A DNA stretch of 64,000 nt from Candidatus Azobacteroides sp. (lineage in GTDB: Bacteria > Bacteroidota > Bacteroidia > Bacteroidales > WRGA01). Of the stretch, positions 55,870 to 64,000 are shown in pieces. The notes below the pieces were generated by a model. The model had not been told where the DNA came from and searched no databases. It saw nothing but the letters and a program-made list of their open reading frames with translations. Each line of letters begins with the position of its first letter. Position 1 is the stretch's first letter. Both the position numbers and the translations under genes were made by a program. The stretch is from the NCBI GenBank assembly GCA_021201815.1, contig JAJQEC010000051.1:32800-96799 (forward strand). The letters are read 5' to 3'.

Positions 55870-56649
55870 ATGTTGGAAATTGACACAATATTTCCATTTG
55901 TATTGAGTTTTACTTTTATAAAAAATAAGATTTTGAGCTTTAAGCCCATATATATAATAATAGTAATACAGTTTTTTGTTTCCTATACTGCCTATGGACA
56001 GAATGACGGAATTATATATGCCGAAAACCCGGATTCTCTGATGATGGCATCTCAGGACACCACAATCATTAATGAAATAGATACCATTCGGGCAGAACAT
56101 ATAATTCCTCCGCTGACTCCGGAAGAAATGGTGCTGGAAATGGAATCAGAAAAGAATGTTTTTATCCCTAACTCAACCAAAGCAGTATGGTATTCTGCTA
56201 TATTTCCTGGGCTGGGGCAAATATATAATAGAAAATACTGGAAACTCCCTCTTATATATGGAGGATTTATGGGGATAACGTATGGATTAGCCTTTAATCA
56301 ACGCAATTACACGGACTATTCCATTGCTTACCGGGATGCGATGAGTGATGATCCGAATGCAAATAGTTACGAAGACTTTGTACCTGGCGGATGGAGTGAA
56401 CAACAAATCCGGGATGCCATGAAACGTAAGAAAGACTTTTATCGCAGATACAGAGACTTAAGTATCATTGGTATGATCGCACTGTATGCGGCATGTATGA
56501 TCGATGCATATGTAGATGCAGAATTATACACGTTTGATATCTCTTCGGATCTGAGTTTTCAGATTGAACCCAGGATTGTCAATGATTCGAATAATTATTT
56601 ATCCCCCGGGGGATATACGGTAGGCATACAATGCAACATTAAATTTTAG
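55870..56649 (+). CDS. DUF5683 membrane protein
   Basis: The 259-residue protein has an N-terminal hydrophobic segment (PIYIIIVIQFFVSYTAYGQ) acting as signal peptide or anchor, and the DUF5683 core: KAVWYSAIFPGLGQIYNRKYWKLPLIYGGFMGITYGLAF (about residues 97-136) and a second hydrophobic helix (LSIIGMIALYAACMIDAYVDAEL). The long stretch before the hydrophobic segment suggests the true start may lie further downstream. It sits in a parA-parB-DUF5683-transglycosylase order that I recall from other Bacteroidales. Function unknown. Confidence 0.82.
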   Translation: MLEIDTIFPFVLSFTFIKNKILSFKPIYIIIVIQFFVSYTAYGQNDGIIYAENPDSLMMASQDTTIINEIDTIRAEHIIPPLTPEEMVLEMESEKNVFIPNSTKAVWYSAIFPGLGQIYNRKYWKLPLIYGGFMGITYGLAFNQRNYTDYSIAYRDAMSDDPNANSYEDFVPGGWSEQQIRDAMKRKKDFYRRYRDLSIIGMIALYAACMIDAYVDAELYTFDISSDLSFQIEPRIVNDSNNYLSPGGYTVGIQCNIKF

Positions 56650-56653
56650 AAAA

Positions 56654-58285
56654 ATGGTATTAAAAAAAAGAGTAACAAGAAGGGTTACCATTCCTATTTT
56701 ATTAGTGAATTTTTTTCTTTCAACAACGATATTTGCGCAACAAGCTGGTTATTCAGCTGAAAAAGATACAATCCGAGATAATGATATTGTAGTACCGGAA
56801 ATGTTGAATTCCGAGATAGATCTTTCTTTGGTTTCCTGGTTCGGTGAAAAGTTATTGCAGGAAATCGATTGCTCCAACCAGACATTCGGTACTGCACCGG
56901 TGACAGACCAGGATTATATTGACAGACTGGCAAAGCTGCCTACTGTGATGGAAATGCCTTATAACCAGATTGTCAGATCTTATATAAATCTTTATGCTGA
57001 AAGACGCAGACAGGTAAGCTCAATGTTGGGCTTATCAAAATTTTACTTCCCGATCTTTGAAGAAGAACTGGCAAAAAACGGTATGCCTATCGAATTAAAA
57101 TATCTGCCGATTATTGAATCTGCCTTAAATCCTGTAGCATTATCGCGTGCCGGAGCTTCCGGTTTATGGCAGTTTATGTATTCTACCGGAAAAATCTATG
57201 ACTTAGAAGTAGATAGTTTTATGGATGAGCGTCGGGACCCGATCAAATCAACAAAATCAGCAGTGAGATACCTGAATGACCTGTATGGTATCTATCAGGA
57301 CTGGCATTTGGCTATCGCAGCTTATAACTGCGGGCCGGGAAATGTAAACAAAGCCATCAGAAGAGCAAACGGAAAAAAAGATTACTGGGCAATTTATAAT
57401 TTCCTGCCAAAGGAAACCAGAGGATATGTGCCGGCTTTTATTGCAGCAACCTATATTATGAATTATTACAACGACCATCAGATCTGCCCGGCTGCAACAA
57501 AGCTTTCATTAGTAACAGATACGGTCCATGTAGACAAAATGATGCATTTTGAACAGATTGCGCAGATATTGGCCGTTTCGGTAGAAGATATCCGGGCTTT
57601 AAATCCTCAGTATAAACTGGATATCATCCCGGGAAATGTGTCCAGACAGGTATTAAGATTACCAATGGAAGCAGCCCTGGCATTTCATTGCAACAGTGAC
57701 TCCATTTGTTCTTACCGTGCAGATGATTTTCTTGTAAATTCCAGACGTACAGTAGATGTGGGAGGGGTTTACTCATCATCCGGAAACAATAAACTGGTTA
57801 CACACCGGGTAAAAAAGGGTGAAACTATGGCCAGAGTTGCTAACCGGTATGGAGTTACAGTAGCAGAAGTAAAAAAATGGAACAAGTTAAAGAGTAATAC
57901 TTTAAAGGTCGGACAACGCCTGAAGATATATACTCCTGTATCCGACTCTTCCCATAATGTTGCTCAGAATACAAATTCGACTTCTTCCCAGGGAGGAAAT
58001 ACGGATACCGAGAATAAATCCATTGCGGAACTGGCATTAAACTCTTCGCCTGGCGGACAAAATAGTAATACAGAAGCTTCATCGTCTGCAACAACCGCTC
58101 CGGCTTCAAAAAGTACTGCTTCGGCAACGAAAGCAGCAACGAAAAGCTACCGTGTAAAAAAAGGGGATACGTTGTCCGGCATTTCCAAAAAGATGGGAGT
58201 GTCTGTTGATAAGATAAAAAGAGCAAACAATATATCGGATTCTAAAATCAGAATAGGACAGGTATTAAAAATTCCACAGGGATAA
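56654..58285 (+). CDS. Membrane/periplasmic lytic murein transglycosylase with two LysM domains
   Basis: The 543-residue protein has a signal peptide (ILLVNFFLSTTIFAQ), an SLT-type lytic transglycosylase domain (about residues 125-270) with catalytic E155 in YLPIIESALNPVALSRAGASGLWQFM and AIAAYNCGPGNVNKAI, a linker domain, and two LysM peptidoglycan-binding domains (about 380-425, HRVKKGETMARVANRYGV; and about 497-541, YRVKKGDTLSGISKKMGV) joined by a Ser/Thr/Asn-rich spacer. This matches MltD-type architecture. It cleaves glycan strands to 1,6-anhydromuramyl ends. It is 4 bp after the DUF5683 gene. Confidence 0.92.
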   Translation: MVLKKRVTRRVTIPILLVNFFLSTTIFAQQAGYSAEKDTIRDNDIVVPEMLNSEIDLSLVSWFGEKLLQEIDCSNQTFGTAPVTDQDYIDRLAKLPTVMEMPYNQIVRSYINLYAERRRQVSSMLGLSKFYFPIFEEELAKNGMPIELKYLPIIESALNPVALSRAGASGLWQFMYSTGKIYDLEVDSFMDERRDPIKSTKSAVRYLNDLYGIYQDWHLAIAAYNCGPGNVNKAIRRANGKKDYWAIYNFLPKETRGYVPAFIAATYIMNYYNDHQICPAATKLSLVTDTVHVDKMMHFEQIAQILAVSVEDIRALNPQYKLDIIPGNVSRQVLRLPMEAALAFHCNSDSICSYRADDFLVNSRRTVDVGGVYSSSGNNKLVTHRVKKGETMARVANRYGVTVAEVKKWNKLKSNTLKVGQRLKIYTPVSDSSHNVAQNTNSTSSQGGNTDTENKSIAELALNSSPGGQNSNTEASSSATTAPASKSTASATKAATKSYRVKKGDTLSGISKKMGVSVDKIKRANNISDSKIRIGQVLKIPQG

Positions 58286-58372
58286 ATCTCTATAGAAATG
58301 AAAACGCCTTATTTATTTCTGAACTTTAGATATACATGATTGTTTTTTAAATACAATATCTTTTCCGACTTT

Positions 58373-60658
58373 ATGATTACAACAAAGGTTTCACTGACAG
58401 AAGAGGAGCAACAGGAGCTTATAGACAATGAGTTTCAGGCTTTGGTAGACGACTATATGAAAACCAAGCACAGGCAAAAGGTAGAAAAAATAACAAAAGC
58501 TTTTACTTTTGCCAAGCAGGCTCATAAAGGAATCAAGCGTCTTTCCGGAGTACCTTATATCATGCATCCTCTTGCTGTAGCCCGTATTGTAGTAAACGAG
58601 ATCGGTCTTGGTTCAACTTCTATTTGCGCAGCTTTACTTCACGATGTGGTAGAAGATACGGAATATACTGTTGAAGATATTAAAAATGTTTTCGGAGAAA
58701 AAATAGCACAGATTGTAGATGGGCTGACTAAAATATCCGGAGGTATCTTTGCTGACAAAGCAACTTCCCAAACAGAGAATTTCCGGAAATTACTCCTTAC
58801 CATGTCAGAGGATATCCGTGTGGTTTTGATTAAAATGGCAGACAGGCTGCATAATATGCGTACGCTTGACTCCATGCTACCGAATAAACAATACAAAATT
58901 GCAGGAGAAACCCTCTATATTTATGCTCCACTGGCTCATCGTCTGGGATTATTTTCTATTAAAACGGAATTAGAGGATTTGAGTTTTAAATATGAACATC
59001 CGAAACGATATGAAGCTATCCGGAAAAAAATAGAAGCAACGGCCGTTACCAGAAACCAGCTTTATAAAGAATTTGCTACTCCTTTAAGGCAAAAGCTGGA
59101 TGAAATGGGGATTCAATATGATATGAAAAACAGGGTAAAATCTATTTACTCTATTTCTACTAAAATGCAAACAAAGAATATTCCCTTTGAAGAGGTATAT
59201 GATCTTTTTGCAGTTCGTATTGTATTTACACCTACTCCGGAACAGGATGAAAAAACAGAATGTTGGCGCATATATACTGCCGTCACTAATATATACCGGT
59301 TGCATCCGGAAAGAATAAGAGACTGGGTAAGCCGTCCTAAGGCAAATGGCTATCAGGCCCTGCATCTTACAGTGATGGGGCCCAACGGTCAATGGATTGA
59401 AGTTCAGATTCGCAGTGAAAGAATGAACGAAATTGCCGAACGTGGATGGGCTGCCCACTGGAAATATAAAGTAGGAGAAGACACACCTCTTGACGAAGAT
59501 GGCCAATTAGATAAATGGCTGAAAGAGATTAAAACAATACTGGAAGATCCGGGACCACAGGGAATTGATATGCTGGATGCCTTGAAAATGAATCTTTTTT
59601 CTTCCGAAATATTTGTCTTCACACCTAAAGGAGATATAAAAACCCTTCCCCAGAATGCTACCGTATTGGATTTTGCTTTCTCTCTTCATACTGACCTCGG
59701 ATTCCGTTGTATCGGAGCAAAAATAAATCACCGGCTTGTTCCCATCAGCCATAAACTGCAAAGTGGGGATCAGGTAGAAATACTGATATCCAAATCCCAG
59801 AAACCGAAAGAAGAGTGGTTTAACTTTGTTACCACAGGAACTGCTCATGCTAAAATAAAAGAATATCTTCGCAAAGAAAGAAGGAATTATATTAAAAAGG
59901 GACAAAAAATAACCTTGGATTTTATAGAAGAATTAAAAAATTCAAATACAACTATTTCTGATGACAGGCTTATTCATTTTTTTAATTACCAGGATAAGGA
60001 AAATTTCTTTTATCATGTAGGAGTAGGAGATATTGTTCTTAGTGAAAATACAAAAAAATTATTTGTTGAAAATTCCGGGAATATTATCATGAGGTATCTG
60101 AGAAGATTCGGTACCAATAATAAAAATATAACCCGGCAACTCCCACCGACACCTCCGAAGCCAGAAAAAAAAGAAGAATACAACCAGGAAGAACTGGTTC
60201 TTAATAAGAAAAAACCCTTTATTCTGGATGAAGAATCTTATAACCGGACTTTTGTTTTTGCCAAATGCTGTAATCCGATTCCAGGCGATGATGCTGTTGG
60301 CTATCTGGAAAACAAAAAAATACTGATTGTTCATATGCGTTCCTGTCCTGTTGTAATAAGACTGAAAAGTACCTATGGAGAACGTATCTTTTCCGTAGAA
60401 TGGAAAATGCCAAAAAGTATTTATTTCAAAGCAATGATTGAAATAAGAGGGATTGACAGTGTAGGTATTTTAAATAAAGTGACTCAGGTAATTTCCAATC
60501 AGGATATTAATATCCAGAAGATCAATACGGAAACAACAGATGGTATTTTTGAAGGAAGAATTGAAATCCTTGTACATAATGCTTCCGAAGTAGAAGATTT
60601 GTGCGGAAGTTTATTAAAAATAAAAGATATAGAATCCGCAGTAAGATATTTGGAGTAG
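58373..60658 (+). CDS. rel: (p)ppGpp synthetase/hydrolase, RelA/SpoT homologue
   Basis: The 761-residue protein has the long RSH architecture: HD hydrolase domain with H65, H90 and D91 (ALLHDVVEDT) and KMADRLHNMRTL; synthetase domain (about 245-375; RVKSIYSISTKMQ, RPKANGYQALHLTVMG); TGS domain (about 400-465; IFVFTPKGDIKTLP); and C-terminal ACT domain. Both catalytic halves look intact, so it should make and degrade (p)ppGpp, though activity is not proven here. The ATG at 58373 is chosen over a TTG at 58340. The SPOR gene follows after 34 bp. Confidence 0.93.
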   Translation: MITTKVSLTEEEQQELIDNEFQALVDDYMKTKHRQKVEKITKAFTFAKQAHKGIKRLSGVPYIMHPLAVARIVVNEIGLGSTSICAALLHDVVEDTEYTVEDIKNVFGEKIAQIVDGLTKISGGIFADKATSQTENFRKLLLTMSEDIRVVLIKMADRLHNMRTLDSMLPNKQYKIAGETLYIYAPLAHRLGLFSIKTELEDLSFKYEHPKRYEAIRKKIEATAVTRNQLYKEFATPLRQKLDEMGIQYDMKNRVKSIYSISTKMQTKNIPFEEVYDLFAVRIVFTPTPEQDEKTECWRIYTAVTNIYRLHPERIRDWVSRPKANGYQALHLTVMGPNGQWIEVQIRSERMNEIAERGWAAHWKYKVGEDTPLDEDGQLDKWLKEIKTILEDPGPQGIDMLDALKMNLFSSEIFVFTPKGDIKTLPQNATVLDFAFSLHTDLGFRCIGAKINHRLVPISHKLQSGDQVEILISKSQKPKEEWFNFVTTGTAHAKIKEYLRKERRNYIKKGQKITLDFIEELKNSNTTISDDRLIHFFNYQDKENFFYHVGVGDIVLSENTKKLFVENSGNIIMRYLRRFGTNNKNITRQLPPTPPKPEKKEEYNQEELVLNKKKPFILDEESYNRTFVFAKCCNPIPGDDAVGYLENKKILIVHMRSCPVVIRLKSTYGERIFSVEWKMPKSIYFKAMIEIRGIDSVGILNKVTQVISNQDINIQKINTETTDGIFEGRIEILVHNASEVEDLCGSLLKIKDIESAVRYLE

Positions 60659-60692
60659 AAAATTATTATATAAGTCTTTAATAAATAAAGAA

Positions 60693-61163
60693 ATGGGAAA
60701 ATATTTTTTATTCGTGTTATTGGTTATACTTGTTGTTCCGGTAGCATATACCCAGCATAATACAACAATGGTTGACAGTATTACAACCAATTCAGCAGGT
60801 GGAAAAGTAGAGATTTACCAAGATCCGGGGATTACAAACTTATTGGGAAAAATCAATACATCCGATGCACCTCTGAAAAATAAAAAAGTAACAAATAGGA
60901 AAGGGTTCAGAATTCAGGCTTATTCCGGAAGCCAGCAAACAGTAGCAAAAACGGAAGTATATGAACGGGAAAAAAGATTCAGAGGCCGCTTTCCTGAATA
61001 TGCCACCTATGTTACTTATAATTCACCGTTCTGGAAATTAAGAGTAGGAGACTTTGCAGACCAGTATGATGCGGAAGAAGCATTAAGAGCAATAAAAAAT
61101 GCTTTTCCTCAATACAGTAATGAGTTATATATTGTTTCGGATAATGTCAGAATATCCGAATAA
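60693..61163 (+). CDS. Exported SPOR-domain protein
   Basis: The 156-residue protein has a signal peptide (FLFVLLVILVVPVAYTQ) and a C-terminal SPOR domain (about residues 70-150; FRIQAYSGSQQTVAKTEVYEREKRFRGRFPEYATYVTYNSPFWKLRVGDFADQYDAEEALRAIKNAFPQ). SPOR domains bind denuded glycan strands at division sites, fitting the neighbouring transglycosylase. It is 34 bp after the RSH gene and 41 bp before folE. Confidence 0.88.
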   Translation: MGKYFLFVLLVILVVPVAYTQHNTTMVDSITTNSAGGKVEIYQDPGITNLLGKINTSDAPLKNKKVTNRKGFRIQAYSGSQQTVAKTEVYEREKRFRGRFPEYATYVTYNSPFWKLRVGDFADQYDAEEALRAIKNAFPQYSNELYIVSDNVRISE

Positions 61164-61204
61164 CTCTTTTGCTATTTTCATTTTAATTTAAAATACTTTT
61201 TACA

Positions 61205-61780
61205 TTGGAAGATCAGGAGAAAATAGAGCAATTAGCCTATCACTATAAAGAAATTATTCGTCTGTTAGGAGAAGATACCAACCGGGAAGGATTGTTAAAA
61301 ACCCCTCACCGGGTAGCAAAATCAATGCATCATTTAACCAAAGGATATAAAGCAGATCCGGAAGCTATTTTAAGTTCTGCTAAGTTCCGGGAAGATTACC
61401 GCCAGATGGTTATTGTAAAAGACATCAGTTTCTTTTCCCTTTGTGAACATCATATGCTTCCATTTTACGGAAAAGCACATATTGCATATATTCCGAATAA
61501 ATATATTACCGGATTAAGCAAAATAGCCCGTGTTGTAGATGTCTTTGCAAATCGCCTGCAAATACAGGAGCGTATGACTACGCAAATTAAGAATTGTATT
61601 AAAAAGACATTAGATCCCCTTGGAGTAATGGTTGTCATTGAAGCCGAACACATGTGCATGCAGATGAGAGGAGTAGAGAAGCAACAATCCATTACTACCA
61701 CTTCTGATTTTACGGGAGTTTTTGATCAGGCAAAAACACGGGAAGAGTTTATAAGCCTGATAAACAGACAATCAAAATAA
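61205..61780 (+). CDS. folE: GTP cyclohydrolase I
   Basis: The 191-residue enzyme converts GTP to 7,8-dihydroneopterin triphosphate, the first step of folate synthesis. Zinc ligands are C80 and H83 ([19 protein letters not shown]) and C151 ([12 protein letters not shown]); the [22 protein letters not shown]-terminal motif is present. The start codon appears to be TTG at 61205: no in-frame ATG or GTG lies upstream before a stop, and the first internal ATG (residue 41) would delete conserved sequence. It is the last gene of the parA-block. Confidence 0.94.
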   Translation: MEDQEKIEQLAYHYKEIIRLLGEDTNREGLLKTPHRVAKSMHHLTKGYKADPEAILSSAKFREDYRQMVIVKDISFFSLCEHHMLPFYGKAHIAYIPNKYITGLSKIARVVDVFANRLQIQERMTTQIKNCIKKTLDPLGVMVVIEAEHMCMQMRGVEKQQSITTTSDFTGVFDQAKTREEFISLINRQSK

Positions 61781-61796
61781 ATTATTTCACCTGTTT

Positions 61797-61833
61797 CTTT
61801 AATTGGCAAAAGAATAACGAATGCCAATTAAAG
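61797..61833. terminator. Stem-loop overlapping the lptB stop codon
   Basis: CTTTAATTGGCA (61797-61808) pairs perfectly with TGCCAATTAAAG (61822-61833) and includes the lptB stop (61828-61830). It lies between convergent folE and lptB; U-tracts are weak on both sides. Confidence 0.5.
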
Positions 61834-62592
61834 ATCCAGGTTAATTTTTCTTTTCAGTTCAAAATGCTTTCCTAAATATTTTTCTCTTACAATCTCATTA
61901 GCAGCTAATTCCTCTGCCGACCCCTGAAATAGAATCTTTCCTTCAAATAAAAGATAAGCTCTGTCGGTTATACTTAGTGTTTCATCCACATTATGATCTG
62001 TAATGAGAATACCGATATTCTTATGTTTCAGTTTTGCCACAATAGACTGAATATCCTCTACAGCAATCGGGTCAACCCCGGCAAAAGGTTCATCGAGCAT
62101 AATAAATTTCGGGTCAATCGCCAGACAACGTGCAATCTCAGTTCGTCTCCTTTCCCCACCGGAAAGCTGATCACCCAGATTTTTACGTACTTTTCCCAAT
62201 CCGAATTCTTCAATCAAAGTTTCCAGCTTTTCTTTCTGAAAGGCTTTTGAGGTCTTTGTCATTTCCAGCACGGCACGAATATTGTCTTCTACGGTCATTT
62301 TACGAAACACGGAGGCTTCCTGTGCCAGGTAACCGATTCCATGTTGTGCTCTTTTATACATTGGAAAATCCGTAATCTCCGTATCATTGAGAAAAATCTT
62401 CCCTTCATTCGGAGTAATTAACCCCACTGTCATATAGAAAGTAGTTGTTTTACCGGCTCCATTCGGTCCCAATAATCCAACAATTTCCCCTTGTTTTACA
62501 TTTATTGATACGTGGTTGACGACGGTACGTGTACGGTATTTTTTCACCAGATCTTTGGTGCGTAATTCCATTTTGTCTTCCAAGGATGTCAT
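61828..62592 (-). CDS. lptB: LPS export ABC transporter ATP-binding protein LptB
   Basis: The 254-residue ATPase powers lipopolysaccharide transport from inner membrane to cell surface. Walker A is [13 protein letters not shown], signature [16 protein letters not shown], Walker [17 protein letters not shown], with the LptB-type [19 protein letters not shown] after it. An alternative ATG lies 7 codons in (62571). A -7 box is at 62610-62617. Confidence 0.94.
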   Translation of the reverse strand: MTSLEDKMELRTKDLVKKYRTRTVVNHVSINVKQGEIVGLLGPNGAGKTTTFYMTVGLITPNEGKIFLNDTEITDFPMYKRAQHGIGYLAQEASVFRKMTVEDNIRAVLEMTKTSKAFQKEKLETLIEEFGLGKVRKNLGDQLSGGERRRTEIARCLAIDPKFIMLDEPFAGVDPIAVEDIQSIVAKLKHKNIGILITDHNVDETLSITDRAYLLFEGKILFQGSAEELAANEIVREKYLGKHFELKRKINLDL

Positions 62593-62609
62593 TTTTATTT
62601 ATATAAATA

Positions 62610-62617
62610 CAAAGATA
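62610..62617 (-). promoter_or_regulatory. -7 box of lptB
   Basis: CAAAGATA reads TATCTTTG on the minus strand, 17 bp before the lptB ATG. Confidence 0.52.
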
Positions 62618-62699
62618 CGGAAATTTAGTTGTGGTAAAGATAAAAAGGATGTTATTAAGTTTTTAATTGTTATAAAAATCTCTTCCTTGACTCATAAAT

Positions 62700-63917
62700 T
62701 TAAAAATTATACCCTAACTTCATATGCATCATGTTCATATCATCATTGTCGTTAATGTCAATTTTTAAATATCTATCAAACACTATTCTAAAAAATAAGG
62801 AATGTTCTTTGCCTATAAGATAATCAAATCCGATACCTGCATATGCACCAGGAAAAATTTTTTGCATTTCATATTTTATACCAGAATTAATATGACTGGA
62901 ATTTGTATCCGAATAAAAAGTTTCTTCCTTAATTATACAATAAGGATCTATTAAGAAACTCACTACAGCCCCTGCTTCTATAACCGGTCTGATGCCAGAT
63001 GTTTGAAAAACATACTTACCTCCGATTTTACCAGTAAAAGAATACATTTTATAATCTGCAACTATATGCTTTGGATTTCCTTTCGAAATTCCCATATATC
63101 TACGATTAACATCTTTGATTTTTGAAAATGAAAAATCTGTCTGAACAGAAAATGCATGTGTCCAACGCGGAAATATAAAATTCATTTGAAATCCGATTGT
63201 CGGAGAATAGGTGGATGTGAAATGATCTGTTATGATACCAAACTTATATTTGAATTGTTGCATACCCAGATATATGGAATACTTTGTCTGAAAATAAGTT
63301 TTTCCTATCTCCTCATTTTCAAAAATGATACATTCTTCACCGGTATCACACATGTTATCATGATATACTTTCGTTATATGAATCATATCCTTTGGAGTAA
63401 ACTTTAACTTAGCTGCGTCATATACCGCAGGATAGCAGTCTCCCAAGGCTCGGCGGACTTTATTCCGATAGGAGAGGTCCGGAATAATTTTATTGTCTTC
63501 AATTTTTTCCGGATTTTGTGTGACGTATTGCATTGTCCCATCTTCTTTTTCAAAAATAAAATAGGTGAATTCATTATCAGTATAGGAATATAAATCTACT
63601 ATTCCCTGTAAAAGATATTCTAAAAAAACATGCCGAATTTCTCCATTCAAATTAATCTCCTTTGAAATATAATATTTTCCGACTTCAAATCGATAAGCCT
63701 TAATATTTACAGGGTAAAAAATACTTTCTTCCGTATATTCATTACTCTTAAACCGGCATCTTTCATAGTTGAATTTATCGGGAGCAAAATCAATAAGTCC
63801 ATGAACAGTATCATTATCAGTAGTAATAATATATCCTTCTATATAATTTTGAGAATAAAGAACCGAAAAAGAAAAAAAGAGGAGAAGAAATAAAATGTGA
63901 TTTTTCATGATTTTCAA
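62700..63917 (-). CDS. Outer-membrane beta-barrel protein of unknown function
   Basis: The 405-residue protein has a signal peptide (ILFLLLFFSFSVLYSQ). The N-terminal half (about 20-190) is a soluble-looking domain beginning GYIITTDNDTVHGLIDF, a layout frequent in Bacteroidota envelope proteins. The C-terminal half has alternating beta strands (GKTYFQTKYSIYLGMQQFKYKFG, AGIGFDYLIGKEHSLFFRIVFDRYL) and ends in LGYNF, typical of a beta-barrel with a terminal aromatic. No function can be assigned. It is alone at the window edge; the last 83 bp to 64000 hold nothing recognisable. Confidence 0.72.
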   Translation of the reverse strand: MKIMKNHILFLLLFFSFSVLYSQNYIEGYIITTDNDTVHGLIDFAPDKFNYERCRFKSNEYTEESIFYPVNIKAYRFEVGKYYISKEINLNGEIRHVFLEYLLQGIVDLYSYTDNEFTYFIFEKEDGTMQYVTQNPEKIEDNKIIPDLSYRNKVRRALGDCYPAVYDAAKLKFTPKDMIHITKVYHDNMCDTGEECIIFENEEIGKTYFQTKYSIYLGMQQFKYKFGIITDHFTSTYSPTIGFQMNFIFPRWTHAFSVQTDFSFSKIKDVNRRYMGISKGNPKHIVADYKMYSFTGKIGGKYVFQTSGIRPVIEAGAVVSFLIDPYCIIKEETFYSDTNSSHINSGIKYEMQKIFPGAYAGIGFDYLIGKEHSLFFRIVFDRYLKIDINDNDDMNMMHMKLGYNF

Positions 63918-64000
63918 AATAAAGGTTATAAATAATATATAAAACGAATCAGAAAAATTCCGATTTTATAAAAATACGATATTTTATAAGCATATTATAC

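Noticed and set aside
1..64000. tRNA, rRNA, tmRNA or riboswitch genes
   Set aside because: No T-loop-like motif with a cloverleaf context or conserved riboswitch core was seen by eye; a covariance-model scan would be needed to be sure.

Overview
The window looks like a chromosomal segment of a Bacteroidota bacterium, most likely order Bacteroidales. Evidence seen in the sequence: AT-rich intergenic DNA, many -7 boxes of the form TAnnTTTG (the Bacteroidota sigma factor consensus), type IX secretion C-terminal domains, a fused nuoCD gene, a Bacteroides-type serine palmitoyltransferase, and a GyrA quinolone region reading HGDSSVYF. Family or genus cannot be fixed from sequence alone; a gut or environmental Dysgonomonadaceae/Porphyromonadaceae-like organism is a guess. 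Most of the window is housekeeping DNA. I saw no rRNA, tRNA, insertion sequence, prophage or CRISPR array.

Layout: 1-7653 is a small beta-glucan-utilisation-like cluster: a partial GH81 beta-1,3-glucanase and two secreted T9SS cargo proteins, divergent from a propeller/Y_Y_Y/LuxR sensor-regulator. 7743-9418 is a phosphate transporter pair (DUF47-pit). 9747-17464 holds an M16 protease, an MscS channel and mfd. 17818-26151 is a mostly plus-strand stretch: small secreted unknown, MATE exporter, gyrA, TPR protein, FkbM methyltransferase, lipoprotein beta-carbonic anhydrase, DUF937 protein. 26221-31541 carries spt (sphingolipid synthesis), a gene-free 835 bp region with a periodic dyad array, uup and a lipid kinase. 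31815-38967 is a complex I operon nuoA-B-CD-H-I-J-K-L that stops at a terminator after nuoL, without nuoM or nuoN. 39067-52564 is entirely minus strand: DUF389 protein, an orphan unknown, nucleoside phosphorylase, floA, MCE protein, cell-wall amidase, yebC, serine hydrolase, pheT, DUF4349 lipoprotein and the rpsF-rpsR-rplI operon. 52565-54152 is a 1.6 kb gene-poor region with an orphan promoter and a six-unit, 21-bp-period dyad array. 54153-61780 is a plus-strand block parA-parB-DUF5683-lytic transglycosylase-Rel-SPOR protein-folE, linking chromosome segregation, peptidoglycan remodelling and stringent response. lptB and an outer-membrane protein close the window.

The most unusual signals are the two gene-free regions (27442-28276 and 52565-54152). 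Each has a promoter-like module of nearly the same sequence and identical internal spacing (TTGACTTC.GG.TA, then TATCTTT, then ATGCA) followed downstream by an array of short inverted repeats phased at 21-22 bp, about two helical turns. The dyad sequences differ between the two arrays. I do not know a described family that matches. Binding array, structured RNA and multicopy intergenic repeat are all open. The second notable point is the shortened complex I operon.
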